Shown here one piece after another: positions 32,902 to 42,674 of a DNA stretch of 64,000 nucleotides (position 1 is the first letter of the stretch; every line of letters begins with the position of its first letter). The notes beneath the pieces were generated by a model. That model had not been told where the DNA came from. It was given only the letters and a program-made list of their open reading frames with translations, and did not search any database. The position numbers and the translations under genes were made by a program. Source of the DNA: Pseudoalteromonas sp. MEBiC 03607 (GTDB taxonomy: Bacteria; Pseudomonadota; Gammaproteobacteria; Enterobacterales; Alteromonadaceae); NCBI RefSeq assembly GCF_004792295.1, contig NZ_SRRY01000002.1, positions 620,001-684,000 on the forward strand, written 5' to 3'.

Positions 32902-35874
32902 TTAGAAGTTATAACGTACACCTAAATTGTAGCGAGCACCATTTTTGTCTAAATTCCATAACTGCGCTTTGTATCGTCCATGTTGGCGGTTGTCTTGCTC
33001 TGTAATGTTAATTCCCTCTAAAAAGAAAGAGAGTTTCTCACTATAGTTATAAGCTACATTAAAATCGACTTGGTAATACTCTTCAGTAAATGCAGGTTCA
33101 TTTACATAGCGAGCTGCATTGTTTAAGAATTTATCACGCCAGTTATAGGCTATACGAGCTTGAAATTTATCATTTTCGTACATTGCAATTAAGTTAGCTG
33201 TGTCACTTAAACCTACTAATGCAAACTGCGTTGTCGTAGGATCTGCTGCGACATTAAAGTCAACATCGCCATTTACAATCGTGTAGTTTGCTTGAATACC
33301 AAAGCCCGAATCACCAAAGAAATGTTGGATAGCAAATTCATATCCGTCAATTTTTGCATCTTTATTGTTAGTAGGAACTTGAGCTGTAAATTCCATTAGT
33401 GGATCATCGCTGTTAGGCAAGATATCGTAGGCTGCTTCAAATTCTTCATAAGTCATTGAATCAAAAGCAACTCCATTTTCCATAGCCGCAACCATTTGGA
33501 ATAGGTTTGAGTCAGTAACGGCAAGACCTCTAGCCTCTAGTTCAGCTTTTGCTGCTTGAGCGCGGGGACCTGCTGAAACATCTCGTAAGTCATAGTAATT
33601 TTGAGTCATTGGTGTTAAACCAATAAAATTATCAACTTTTTTATTGTAATAACCGACAGAAACATAACTAACATCGCTGTAGTACCACTCAGCTGAAACA
33701 TCGATATTATCTGATTCAAGCGGTACTAAGCCTGGGTTACCGGTTGAAGCTGGTGCATTAGTGGTACCTGGAATTAAACTTGGCCCCGTTGGTACTCCAA
33801 CCGTTGCTGCAGAGCTTAAATTATCATAAGTAGGTCGTGCGATTGTGGTGCTATATGAAGCACGAATTTTTACATCATCAACCACGTTAATATCAAAATC
33901 GATACTAGGTAGAAAGTGATTATAATCAGAGCTTAGAGAGTAATCTTGTTTGTCAGTGCCATATCGCACATTAAAATCGTTATTACCTTCCCAAGCGACT
34001 GCATTTGGTAAGTCAATATTTGCTGTTGATGTGATATCTGTGGTTTCGTAACGAGCACCAACTAAGAGGTTAAATGGCATATCACCAATTTCACCTTGAT
34101 GCTTATATTGTACAAATGCAGCTTGAATATCTTCTTTAATAGTACGGTTTGTTGCAAATGCGCCATCTGCTGCAAAATTAAACCCGTATTGGCTTGCTGC
34201 CCAATAACCAATTTCTGACGCGCTGCCAGTGAAACCTTGATCAAATGAACCTGAGGTATTGTAGCCATCTAATTCACTTAAGAAATTTGTCGGGTCAAGG
34301 TAGCCATCAGGTAACTCACCTGGGTTTTCGATACCCCAGTTACCCATCGTATTACGAGTAAGTGACTGCAATGAATGACTTTCCATTGAGCGTGACTCAA
34401 TACCAAAGTCTATTACCCCTGACTCAATTTCATATTTACCAAGTAATCGGAATTCATCAACCGTTGATTCTTGGCGTGCAAAGTTAGAATCAAGTATAGA
34501 AGTACCAACATCATCTTGGTCTAACACTCCATTACAGTTTAAATTAGTACGACTACAATCATCAAAATCAATCACCATAGAGGGTAAATCACGACTAAAA
34601 TCGACTTCTTGAGAAGCGACAATATTCGCTCCTAACCCTGCATTTACCCAGCTGCCATAAGGCGCATCGGGCTCACTCGTTGCTTTTGAACTATGCGCAT
34701 CAAATACAAAACTGAGTTGGTCATTTACAAAGTATTCAAGATTAAGACCAATAGAGTCATTTTTATTAAGTTGATTGAGCTCTTGTAACGCTAAGCCTAG
34801 GTCACGCGTTGATAGATCGCGGCGTTCTTCTTTATAGTAGATTGGTGTTTTAACCGCATTGTCATCAAAGATTAAGTGCGTTTTATAGTTATCCATCCAG
34901 ATTGACTGCTCAGCACGTGACTCGAATAACTCTTGTTGAGAGTAGGTGTAATCAAGTGTTGCGGTAAGCGACTCTACAGGACTATATTGCAGTGTTAGCT
35001 GCGCGTTTGTTCGAGTGCGTTCACGATCGGCGATTGTGTAACGAAGATCGGAAGGCATTGAATAATATTGCCCCATTGCAGGTGCATTTTCGATGATGAT
35101 GTCATCTGCAGATTGAGGAATTGTGCCGTCGTATGCAGTGGTTCTCCATTCGTTAACAAAAGCACCTGCTGCCGAACTATCACGTTTTTGAACGCTTGCA
35201 GTAAGTGATACACCAAACTTTGCTTCTTCGTCAGTCCAACTAAAGATACCTGAGATTTCTGGTGTAATATCATCGCCGACACGATTAGTTGTATCGTGCA
35301 TAGCTTTTACACCAACATTGGTAATTAAACCTGGATTGTCTAGAGGGCGGGCAGTATTAATGTTTATTGTGGCCCCAATACCACCTGATGCAATATTTGC
35401 TTTTCCGGTTTTATAGACTTCAACTGACTTAACACTTTCTGATGCCAAATTAGCAAAATCATATGCACGAGAATTTGGAGAGCCACCGCCAGCAGGAAGT
35501 GAGGCTGCTGGCATAGTACGCCCATTTAAAGTCACCATATTATAGTCTGGACCAAAACCACGTACTGTTACTTTTGAGCCTTCACCATTACTACGGTCTA
35601 TCGATACACCTGTAATACGTTGCAAAGATTCTGCTAGGTTAGTATCTGGGAATTTACCTATATCTTCTGATGAAATAGCATCAACAACACCTGAAGAGTA
35701 GCGCTTTAATTGGGTTGATTCTTTAATACTTCCTTTAAATCCTGTTACTTGAATGACTTCAATGTCATCGTTGTGTTCAGACTGCTCTGCATAGGCAGAA
35801 AAGCAGGTGCTAGCACCTAAAAGCAAAGATAAGCTAGAAGCTAACTTTGTTCTTTTGAAGTTATGGCTTGGCAT
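32902..35874 (-). CDS. TonB-dependent receptor (beta-glucoside regulon)
   Basis: The start is set at the ATG complementary to 35872-35874, preceded by GAGGGAAA. A longer frame to 35970 would run through a LacI operator and lacks a ribosome site. The 990-residue product has a signal peptide (cleavage near A-Y-A-E), plug domain (I-Q-V-T-G-F-K-G-S; D-R-S-N-G-E-G-S-K-V-T-V-R-G-F-G-P) and a barrel ending in R-Y-N-F. This D-R-x-x-G-E form is common in receptors tied to carbohydrate loci. Two LacI-type operators lie 80-135 bp upstream, linking it to the GH1 operon. Confidence 0.93.
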   Translation of the reverse strand: MPSHNFKRTKLASSLSLLLGASTCFSAYAEQSEHNDDIEVIQVTGFKGSIKESTQLKRYSSGVVDAISSEDIGKFPDTNLAESLQRITGVSIDRSNGEGSKVTVRGFGPDYNMVTLNGRTMPAASLPAGGGSPNSRAYDFANLASESVKSVEVYKTGKANIASGGIGATININTARPLDNPGLITNVGVKAMHDTTNRVGDDITPEISGIFSWTDEEAKFGVSLTASVQKRDSSAAGAFVNEWRTTAYDGTIPQSADDIIIENAPAMGQYYSMPSDLRYTIADRERTRTNAQLTLQYSPVESLTATLDYTYSQQELFESRAEQSIWMDNYKTHLIFDDNAVKTPIYYKEERRDLSTRDLGLALQELNQLNKNDSIGLNLEYFVNDQLSFVFDAHSSKATSEPDAPYGSWVNAGLGANIVASQEVDFSRDLPSMVIDFDDCSRTNLNCNGVLDQDDVGTSILDSNFARQESTVDEFRLLGKYEIESGVIDFGIESRSMESHSLQSLTRNTMGNWGIENPGELPDGYLDPTNFLSELDGYNTSGSFDQGFTGSASEIGYWAASQYGFNFAADGAFATNRTIKEDIQAAFVQYKHQGEIGDMPFNLLVGARYETTDITSTANIDLPNAVAWEGNNDFNVRYGTDKQDYSLSSDYNHFLPSIDFDINVVDDVKIRASYSTTIARPTYDNLSSAATVGVPTGPSLIPGTTNAPASTGNPGLVPLESDNIDVSAEWYYSDVSYVSVGYYNKKVDNFIGLTPMTQNYYDLRDVSAGPRAQAAKAELEARGLAVTDSNLFQMVAAMENGVAFDSMTYEEFEAAYDILPNSDDPLMEFTAQVPTNNKDAKIDGYEFAIQHFFGDSGFGIQANYTIVNGDVDFNVAADPTTTQFALVGLSDTANLIAMYENDKFQARIAYNWRDKFLNNAARYVNEPAFTEEYYQVDFNVAYNYSEKLSFFLEGINITEQDNRQHGRYKAQLWNLDKNGARYNLGVRYNF

Positions 35875-35955
35875 CAGGTTTCCCTCATTTTTATCATTGT
35901 TATTCATGCAATTAGGGCATGATATTGTTGTCGAAAATAGATTATTAAATGCATC

Positions 35956-35969
35956 TGGAAGCGCTACCA
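35956..35969. promoter_or_regulatory. LacI-type operator 3
   Basis: TGGAAGCGCTACCA, the reverse complement of operators 1 and 2, 82 bp before the TonB receptor start. Confidence 0.82.
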
Positions 35970-35993
35970 TAAAGAGGTTGAAAATCGCCCTTA

Positions 35994-36007
35994 TGAAAGC
36001 GCTTCCA
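35994..36007. promoter_or_regulatory. LacI-type operator 4
   Basis: TGAAAGCGCTTCCA, one base from the symmetric form of the same operator, 38 bp from operator 3. Confidence 0.78.
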
Positions 36008-36351
36008 GAAAAGGGTAGTGTGATTTGCAGTTTACGTCAACAGCTATATCAATAAATTGTTAAAAAAGTTGTGTGAAAATTAAACGAGGAATGGGTCGGT
36101 TTTGACAGCTTCTATCGCAACGAAATATTTAAAAACTGTTTTTATTTCAGGAGCTTAAAAAGTAAAGTCAAGATGGTAACTTTATGAAATACAGTGTTTT
36201 TAAATACCGGATAGTAAAAATGAGTTGGCTCTTTTTAGGGTTTTAAATAAGCAAACTTACTTCTGTTAAAGTGCGCTTAAGGAGGTTGCAATTGTTTATG
36301 GTTAAGTGAATTGTCGGCCAAAGTAATTACTTTTCCAGAGTGGCTTGTCGT

Positions 36352-36365
36352 TTGATCTAGATCAA
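36352..36365. promoter_or_regulatory. FNR-type box upstream of ferredoxin
   Basis: TTGATCTAGATCAA is an exact palindrome and a perfect match to the FNR/EtrA consensus TTGAT-N4-ATCAA. It lies 112 bp before the ferredoxin start, suggesting oxygen-dependent control. Confidence 0.72.
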
Positions 36366-36476
36366 AGAAACTTCATTCGCAGCCATCTATATTACGCGGC
36401 TGCAATTTTCGCTGCTTTTTGAAATCTAGGTTAGCTTTTAAAGGCAATACTCCATCATCGTGCTTAAAGGTGTGTC

Positions 36477-36731
36477 ATGGCATTACTCATCAATAACAAA
36501 TGTATTAACTGTGATATGTGTGATCCTGAGTGCCCGAATGAGGCTATTTATATGGGGGCGAAGATATATCAAATTGACCCTAACAAATGCACTGAATGTG
36601 TTGGGCATTATGATAATCCTACCTGTGTGAGTGTGTGTCCAATTGACTGCATTAAGCCAGATCCAAATCACCGAGAGTCACTAGATGAATTAGCCGACAA
36701 GTATGTCAAATTAACTTCACAGGCTTGCTAA
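36477..36731 (+). CDS. yfhL: YfhL-type 2[4Fe-4S] ferredoxin
   Basis: The 84-residue protein carries two cluster motifs: C-I-N-C-D-M-C-D-P-E-C-P near the start, and C-T-E-C-V-G-H-Y-D-N-P-T-C-V-S-V-C-P with an insertion between the second and third Cys, as in the YfhL/Alvin group. It is a small cytoplasmic electron carrier. Its neighbours give no partner. An FNR box upstream suggests induction at low oxygen. Confidence 0.9.
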   Translation: MALLINNKCINCDMCDPECPNEAIYMGAKIYQIDPNKCTECVGHYDNPTCVSVCPIDCIKPDPNHRESLDELADKYVKLTSQAC

Positions 36732-36828
36732 TCCTTATCGATATAAGTGCCCAAAACTAGCATCTCATACTGAATGTTCTACAATCACATTAACAACAAT
36801 ATGTTAGTGATTTAATCTAGGGCGTTAT

Positions 36829-38145
36829 ATGTGGTTCAACAAAGCTTTACAAAATGAAATAGCAGCATTAAATGCTGAGCTCCATCCACTCAAGGGCCTT
36901 ATTTCAGGCATTGATGAAGAAATGCTGGTATTGAAACTTCGTAAAGATCGTACGATTTCTTATATGAATCAAAACTTTTTAAATGAGTTTGGTTATCCAC
37001 ATGAAAAGTTAATTGATGCTCCTTTTCAAACGATTATAACCCCTCAATCACGCAATACTTATCAGTTTTCAGACTTAAACAATGCACTTGCAAATCAACG
37101 ACACTGGGTAGGGCAAATGCAGGTTGCTCGTTATGATGGGCAGGTTGAGTGGCTGTGTATTATTGTTCAACCAGTTTTAAATGAGCATGGTGAATTTAAT
37201 TATTATGCTATTTATGGTTCTGTATGTACGGATGTAATTGCCACATCTCGTGAAAATAGTGATGTTATTAATGCGATAAACCGCTCAATGGCTGTTATTG
37301 AATTTGATCTTGAAGGAAAAGTCATTAATGCAAACCAGCTGTTCTTAGATTCTATGGGTTATAAGAAAGAAGAGATTGTTGGCAAGCATCACCGTATTTT
37401 TTGTGAATCAGAGGTTGTGGAGTCATCTGAATATGCGCAGTTTTGGCAGCAATTAAGGCGAGGAGAATTTATTGCTGATCGTTTCAAGCGTGTTGACCGA
37501 TACGGTAACACCGTGTGGCTTGAAGCGTCATACAATCCTATTTTTAATGATTTTGGTGAGCAATATAAAGTTATGAAGTTTGCAACGGTTATTACTGAAC
37601 AAGTAAACCGTGAACTGGCAACCACGCAAGCTGCAGAAATAGCTTACAGCACATCGGTTGAGACGGACAAACTGGCTCAGCAAGGAGCTGATGTTTTGCG
37701 TAACACGATGAAGGTGATGGCAGATCTTGCTCAGCAAATGGAGCAAGCTGCAGAGGAAATAACGGCGCTCGATAAGCAGTCACAGCAAATTTCAAATATC
37801 GTAGAAAGTATTAGTAGTATTGCTGAACAAACCAATTTACTAGCGCTTAATGCTGCAATTGAAGCGGCTAGAGCAGGTGACCAAGGGCGAGGGTTTGCTG
37901 TGGTTGCTGATGAAGTAAGGCAGTTAGCTTCAAGAACCTCAAAAGCGACTGAAGAAATTGTTGATGTAGTACAACACAACCAGTCACTAACCAAAAACAC
38001 CGTAAAAGTGATAGAAGAAGGTAAGATACAAGCTGAGCAAGGGCTCTCGTTGTCAAATGACTCGGGTAAAGTGATGGAAGATATTCAGCATGGCGCTCAA
38101 CAGGTGGTTGATACAATTGGTCAGTTTGTAAACAAACTTAAATAG
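36829..38145 (+). CDS. Cytoplasmic PAS-PAS methyl-accepting transducer (BdlA-like), copy 1
   Basis: The 438-residue protein has no membrane segment. Two PAS domains (about 20-135 and 140-260; the second with [10 protein letters not shown] and G-K-H-H-R-I-F-C-E) precede an MCP signalling hairpin whose tip reads [18 protein letters not shown]. The layout matches Pseudomonas BdlA and Aer-like soluble transducers that sense redox or energy state and signal to CheA. A near-identical gene follows 208 bp downstream. Confidence 0.9.
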   Translation: MWFNKALQNEIAALNAELHPLKGLISGIDEEMLVLKLRKDRTISYMNQNFLNEFGYPHEKLIDAPFQTIITPQSRNTYQFSDLNNALANQRHWVGQMQVARYDGQVEWLCIIVQPVLNEHGEFNYYAIYGSVCTDVIATSRENSDVINAINRSMAVIEFDLEGKVINANQLFLDSMGYKKEEIVGKHHRIFCESEVVESSEYAQFWQQLRRGEFIADRFKRVDRYGNTVWLEASYNPIFNDFGEQYKVMKFATVITEQVNRELATTQAAEIAYSTSVETDKLAQQGADVLRNTMKVMADLAQQMEQAAEEITALDKQSQQISNIVESISSIAEQTNLLALNAAIEAARAGDQGRGFAVVADEVRQLASRTSKATEEIVDVVQHNQSLTKNTVKVIEEGKIQAEQGLSLSNDSGKVMEDIQHGAQQVVDTIGQFVNKLK

Positions 38146-38159
38146 TCTTATATGCTTAG

Positions 38160-38174
38160 CCTAGTTTTACTAGG
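38160..38174 (+). terminator. Short hairpin with T run
   Basis: CCTAG (38160-38164) and CTAGG (38170-38174) followed by six T, 12 bp after the first PAS transducer gene. Confidence 0.6.
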
Positions 38175-38353
38175 TTTTTTATTATTTCAAAAAATTAAAT
38201 TATTTCTTATTTTCACCCGAGAAACTTCTTATTGTCGTAAAAGCTGAGTTTTTATTCATTCAATTCGGCTAAAATCATTAAAAGTTACAGCTCATGTAGT
38301 TCTTAGAGTACTGCTCTGTGTTGTTTTCATATGATTTTAAGGTGAGAAGAGCC

Positions 38354-39670
38354 ATGTTTTTTACTCAGCCATTGAAGAATAGAATTGCCGATTTAGAGAA
38401 TGAATTATTTAGTGTTATGCAAGTAAAAGATACTTTAGACCAGAGTATGTTTACTTTAGAGCTTGATGAAGATGGCTATATCCTCTCGGTTAATGAGCAC
38501 GTATTAACTGAGCTTGGGTATTCTGAAAAACAATTGCTTGGCAAATCTTTACTTGATTTTGTCCCTGATGCTGCCCGAAAAACACCCCACTTTGAACTTT
38601 TTAAGCAAGCGCTATATGAACAAACCGTTTGGGTGGGAGCTGTACAGCTTATAAACGCAAAAAATAGCCCAGTATGGTTGCGTGTATTTTTACACCGTGT
38701 TGTTAACAAAGATAAGCAATTTCAAAAAATTACTCTGCATGCAAGCGTATTGACGCGGACCATTGAAACCTCCCGTGAAAATCAGGATTTAGTGAAGGCA
38801 ATCCATCGCTCAATGGCTGTGATTGAATTTGATTTAAATGGTTATGTGCTTAAAGCAAATGAGCAATTTTTAGCGGGGGTTGGTTACACAGCACAAGAAA
38901 TTATTGGTAAGCATCATAGTATGTTTTGTGAATCTGATGAAGTTGGCTCTAATCAATATGCCGACTTTTGGCAAAAGCTACAACAAGGTGAATTTATTGC
39001 TTCACGCTTTAAACGTGTCGATAAGCAAGGTGATCCTGTATGGCTTGAGGCAACTTATAATCCGATCTTTAATGAGCAAGGTGAACTTTATAAGGTTGTA
39101 AAGTTTGCCACTGTCATTACAGAACAAGTAAAGCTTGAAATGGCTATTTCTCAGGCCGCAGATATAGCCTATAGCACTTCCACAGAAACCGACAAGATTG
39201 CTCAGCAAGGTGCTGAAGTATTGAATAACATGGTGCAAGTTATGGATGCGCTAGCAAAACAAATGGAACAAGCAGCGCAAGAAATGGCTGCCCTTGATAA
39301 GCAATCGCAACAAATAGCTTCACTTGTGCAAAGCATAGGGAGTATAGCCGACCAAACCAATCTATTAGCATTAAATGCTGCAATTGAGGCTGCTCGTGCA
39401 GGCGAACAAGGCAGAGGGTTTGCTGTGGTTGCTGATGAAGTAAGACAACTTGCCCGCAGAACTTCAAGCGCAACCATTGAGATTGTAGATGTGGTGCAAC
39501 AAAACCGTGTGCTTACACAAAATACAGTTGGAGTCATTCAATTAGGTAAAAGCAAGGCAGAACAAAGTTTCAGCCTTGCTACTGAGTCAGGAAAAGTGAT
39601 GGCCGATATACAAAATGGCGCTCAAAAAGTTGTCGATGCTGTTGGGCAGTTTGCTGAACAACTCAAGTAG
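38354..39670 (+). CDS. Cytoplasmic PAS-PAS methyl-accepting transducer (BdlA-like), copy 2
   Basis: The ATG at 38354 follows AGGTGAG and gives 438 residues, exactly the length of copy 1; an earlier ATG would add 12 unmatched residues. Two PAS domains and the MCP tip ([18 protein letters not shown]) align throughout with copy 1. The second PAS and signalling parts are most alike, while the first PAS has diverged, so the two probably sense different cues. It ends 2 bp from the converging next gene, with no terminator between. Confidence 0.9.
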   Translation: MFFTQPLKNRIADLENELFSVMQVKDTLDQSMFTLELDEDGYILSVNEHVLTELGYSEKQLLGKSLLDFVPDAARKTPHFELFKQALYEQTVWVGAVQLINAKNSPVWLRVFLHRVVNKDKQFQKITLHASVLTRTIETSRENQDLVKAIHRSMAVIEFDLNGYVLKANEQFLAGVGYTAQEIIGKHHSMFCESDEVGSNQYADFWQKLQQGEFIASRFKRVDKQGDPVWLEATYNPIFNEQGELYKVVKFATVITEQVKLEMAISQAADIAYSTSTETDKIAQQGAEVLNNMVQVMDALAKQMEQAAQEMAALDKQSQQIASLVQSIGSIADQTNLLALNAAIEAARAGEQGRGFAVVADEVRQLARRTSSATIEIVDVVQQNRVLTQNTVGVIQLGKSKAEQSFSLATESGKVMADIQNGAQKVVDAVGQFAEQLK

Positions 39671-39672
39671 CG

Positions 39673-39924
39673 TTATCGATGTTTGTACTGGGTTTTACAG
39701 TAGCCGCGAGTGATATCAGGGTTTCGTAGTTTTAAGTGTTTGGTTTGCCTACCTGCTGCGCGTTTTCGCCAAAGTTTAAAGCTCGAGCTTGTTAATTGTT
39801 CACGCATTAACGCGATAACGCTTTTTTCATTTAAACCAAATTGCTGGTTTATTGCTTCAAACGGGGTTCTGTCTTCCCACGCCATCTCTATGATGCGTGA
39901 TATTTCATGATCTAAGTGCTGCAT
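39673..39924 (-). CDS. TIGR03643/DUF2805 family small protein
   Basis: The 83-residue basic protein matches the TIGR03643 pattern: I-S-R-I-I-E-M-A-W-E-D-R-T-P-F-E-A-I near the start, G-L-N-E-K-S-V-I-A-L-M-R, S-S-F-K-L-W-R-K-R, then G-R-x-T-K-H. The helical N-terminal part looks like a helix-turn-helix, but no role is known. It converges on the second PAS transducer gene with a 2-bp gap. Confidence 0.82.
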   Translation of the reverse strand: MQHLDHEISRIIEMAWEDRTPFEAINQQFGLNEKSVIALMREQLTSSSFKLWRKRAAGRQTKHLKLRNPDITRGYCKTQYKHR

Positions 39925-39970
39925 TACGACTCCTTTTTGTTTGCTTATACGTACATGCAGCAGATTTGGA

Positions 39971-40855
39971 TTATAAGATATCGTGTTGCCAGTGCTCGGC
40001 TAAAAAGTCGATGAACGCTCTGACCACATTTTGTTGGAAGTTACGCGATAAGTACACCGCCCATAAATGAGAGCCTATAGTTGTATGCTCTGGTAGCACT
40101 TTAATAAGCTCACCTGATGCTAAATAGTCATTGGCGAGATCGCAGGGTAAATGAGCCACCCCCATTCCTTGTTTTGCTGCTTTTAAAAGCACACCCATAT
40201 CATTGGCAACAATGTTGCCCTTAACAGTCACTTTTTGAGTGTTGTCGTCGCGTTGAAATTGCCAAATATTGTGTTTGTTATGAATAAGGCAATTATGTGC
40301 AGTTAAGTCATTTGGCTCATTAATCGGTGGGCTCGCAGCTAAATAGTCGTTTGATGCACACACTGCGGTTGCGATATACATTAGCTTACGGGCAATGAGT
40401 CCTTCATCGGGCTGGTGGATATAACGCAAAGCGATATCAACGCGGTCATCAACCAGCTGCGATAAACTATCTGAGAGTAACAGTTCAAATCGCGTCTGTG
40501 GATGGCGTTTGGTGAACTCTTCAATGGCATCAAATAGTTTATGTTGGCCAAGCCCAATCGGAGAGGCAACTCGAATGGTACCCACCAATTCGTTGTTGTG
40601 GCTGTGTGCTCGGCTTTGTAAGTCAGACACTTGATTGAGTATTTGCTGGCAATAGCTAAGGGCCTCTTCACCTTGAAGAGTTAAACTGACTTTTCGTGTT
40701 GTGCGATGAAATAACCTTAAATTTAGCCACTTTTCAATATCTTGAATATGCCTAGAAACTTGTAATCTGCTTAAACCTAAGTGCTCAGCGGCCTGAGTAA
40801 AGCTGCCTGTGCGAGCAACTTCGACAAAGCTAGTAATTGAGTTGAGTTTATCCAT
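39971..40855 (-). CDS. LysR-family transcriptional regulator
   Basis: The start is placed at the second in-frame ATG (complement of 40853-40855), giving M-D-K-L-N-S-I-T-S-F-V-E-V-A-R-T-G-S-F as in most LysR proteins of this type. The 294-residue product has the N-terminal HTH (S-F-T-Q-A-A-E-H-L-G-L-S-R-L-Q-V-S-R-H-I) and a periplasmic-binding-like effector domain. It is divergent from an NAD(P)-binding oxidoreductase gene 102 bp away, the probable target. Confidence 0.92.
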   Translation of the reverse strand: MDKLNSITSFVEVARTGSFTQAAEHLGLSRLQVSRHIQDIEKWLNLRLFHRTTRKVSLTLQGEEALSYCQQILNQVSDLQSRAHSHNNELVGTIRVASPIGLGQHKLFDAIEEFTKRHPQTRFELLLSDSLSQLVDDRVDIALRYIHQPDEGLIARKLMYIATAVCASNDYLAASPPINEPNDLTAHNCLIHNKHNIWQFQRDDNTQKVTVKGNIVANDMGVLLKAAKQGMGVAHLPCDLANDYLASGELIKVLPEHTTIGSHLWAVYLSRNFQQNVVRAFIDFLAEHWQHDIL

Positions 40856-40957
40856 TGGTATCTTAAAGTGAAACAATGTGTATCTATATAGTGTATTTAT
40901 CAGTAAATAGTGAACAAGTAAACTGCCATCATTGAAACAAACAACGGAGAATTCCTC

Positions 40958-41587
40958 ATGAAATTAGCAGTTATTGGCGCAACAGGTTGGATTGGCAGCC
41001 ACATTACATCAGAAGCATTAGCACGTGGTCATCAAGTTAATGCGTTAGTAAGAGATGTAAGTAAAGTAACGCAAGATAATGTTACTGTAACTGAATTTGA
41101 TTTAACAAAAGACGATATTGCAAGTGCTGCTGCAGGTAGTGATGTTGTTATTGCGGCAATTGGTGGTCGCGCATTAGGTAACCATGAAATTGTTGCAAAC
41201 ACAGCACAGCAATTGCTGAATGCATTTGCCGGTACTGGCACGCGTATTTTATGGGTGGGTGGTGCAGGTAGCTTAGAAGTTGCACCGGGTGTAACGCTTG
41301 TATCAAGCCCTGATTTTCCTGCTGAATACAAAGCAGAAGCAATCGCTCAAGGCGAAGCGCTTGAAGTATTTAAAGCGTCAACAACAGATACGCCATGGAC
41401 GTTTGTATCACCAGCTGCGGTTATTTATCCCGGTGAGTCAGAGCGCCCATACCGTGTTGGTGGTGATAGCTTCTTTACTGATGCCAACGGCGAAAGCAAA
41501 ATATCAGTAACCGATTATGCGAAAGCAATGCTTGATGAAGCGCAGTCTGCAGCGCATTTAAATCAACGTATAAGTATCGCTTATTGA
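40958..41587 (+). CDS. NAD(P)-binding oxidoreductase (atypical SDR)
   Basis: The 209-residue protein starts with a Rossmann motif V-I-G-A-T-G-W-I-G-S-H and continues as an atypical short-chain reductase of the NmrA/YwnB type (G-S-D-V-V-I-A-A-I-G-G-R, then I-L-W-V-G-G-A-G-S-L). No Y-x-x-x-K catalytic pair is evident, as in this subgroup. It binds NADP(H); the substrate is unknown. It has a good ribosome site (CGGAG) and is divergent from the LysR regulator. Confidence 0.87.
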   Translation: MKLAVIGATGWIGSHITSEALARGHQVNALVRDVSKVTQDNVTVTEFDLTKDDIASAAAGSDVVIAAIGGRALGNHEIVANTAQQLLNAFAGTGTRILWVGGAGSLEVAPGVTLVSSPDFPAEYKAEAIAQGEALEVFKASTTDTPWTFVSPAAVIYPGESERPYRVGGDSFFTDANGESKISVTDYAKAMLDEAQSAAHLNQRISIAY

Positions 41588-41651
41588 TACTTTTCTCAGG
41601 CTCATAAAATGGTATTCTTATGCGATGTTTTTTAGCTGATTTTATCATGAT

Positions 41652-42674
41652 ATGAGCCTATTATTTTCTGTTGCGCTTGCAACAATTCCTGCCTTACCCG
41701 AAGCAGTTGCAAATAATGCCGTCGCTAAAGTTGTTGTAAATGAACAAGCTTATTTCTTAAGTTTTATGGGAATAGGAAAAGGGAAAGCACACCATGATAT
41801 TCACAATAAAGTATGGGTACTCAAAGTTGGTGAGTCGGCATGGCGAACAGCAAAAGCGGTACCGAGTAGCCAGCCTCTAGTTGGACGTTTAGCTAGCACC
41901 GCAGTGGGTGTTGGTAAACATGCCTATGTATTTGGTGGCTATACTGTAAGTGCGGATCATCAAGAAATTTCTACCCCTGATGTATATCGCTACGATGTAC
42001 TTACGAATTCTTACACGCAACTCGCCAATATGCCCGTGCCTGTTGATGACAGTGTGGCGCTTTCATACCAACAACGTTACATCTATTTAGTCAGTGGTTG
42101 GCATAACGATGGTAATGTTAACTTAGTACAAGTTTATGACACCAAAACAGATACTTGGCAACAGGCTTCGCCATTTTTAGGCCAGCCAGTATTTGGTCAA
42201 GCAGCGGCAATTAGTGGCAACACAATTTTAGTGTGTGATGGTGTAAAAACGCAGGCCAATGCAGATAAACGTCGTTCTTTTGCTGCGGTTGCACAGTGTT
42301 TAAAAGGCACTATTGATGCTAATAATCCATTAAAAATAGATTGGCGTACCGTGCCACATCCAACAGGTGTTGCCCACTATCGTATGGCTGCAACCAGTTT
42401 TAATGGTGATATCTATATGTTGGGCGGTTCTGCAAACCCATATAACTACAATGGTATAGGATACAACGGTAAGCCAGCACCGGCGAGTAATCATGTTTGG
42501 CGTTTTGATATTGATAAAAACAATTGGCAAATGATGCCAAAAGCTAAAACTGCAAGTATGGATCATCGTGGTTTATTAGAGCATCAAGGTAGTTTGTACC
42601 GTATTGGTGGTATGGACAATAATCAACAAGTGACTGCCGATGCACTTGGCTATAAGGTCGAATTATCACTATGA
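41652..42674 (+). CDS. Kelch-repeat beta-propeller protein (NanM-like)
   Basis: The 340-residue protein has a hydrophobic N-terminus that may be a signal peptide (cleavage near E-A-V-A-N) and about six kelch blades, with G-G-Y, V-S-G-W-H-N, and G-G-S-A-N-P turns and W at blade ends. It resembles N-acetylneuraminate epimerases and cyclically permuted mutarotases, but no sialic-acid gene is near, so substrate is open. An in-frame stop (41637-41639) fixes the start to 41652. It overlaps the sirtuin gene by 4 bp. Confidence 0.75.
   Translation: MSLLFSVALATIPALPEAVANNAVAKVVVNEQAYFLSFMGIGKGKAHHDIHNKVWVLKVGESAWRTAKAVPSSQPLVGRLASTAVGVGKHAYVFGGYTVSADHQEISTPDVYRYDVLTNSYTQLANMPVPVDDSVALSYQQRYIYLVSGWHNDGNVNLVQVYDTKTDTWQQASPFLGQPVFGQAAAISGNTILVCDGVKTQANADKRRSFAAVAQCLKGTIDANNPLKIDWRTVPHPTGVAHYRMAATSFNGDIYMLGGSANPYNYNGIGYNGKPAPASNHVWRFDIDKNNWQMMPKAKTASMDHRGLLEHQGSLYRIGGMDNNQQVTADALGYKVELSL

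Larger units (their letters stand above)
35875..36476. other. Intergenic region between TonB receptor and ferredoxin
   Basis: 602 bp without a convincing gene. It contains two LacI-type operators at the left and an FNR-type box at the right. An 82-codon frame across 35807-36055 overlaps the receptor gene and its operators and is not supported. Confidence 0.6.

Noticed and set aside
35875..35970. Extended N-terminus of the TonB receptor to 35970
   Set aside because: It would read through a LacI-type operator and lacks a ribosome site; the ATG at 35874 has GAGGGAAA and begins a proper signal peptide.
41652..42674. Kelch protein as a sialic-acid epimerase in a sialic-acid locus
   Set aside because: No other sialic-acid transport or catabolic gene is in the window.
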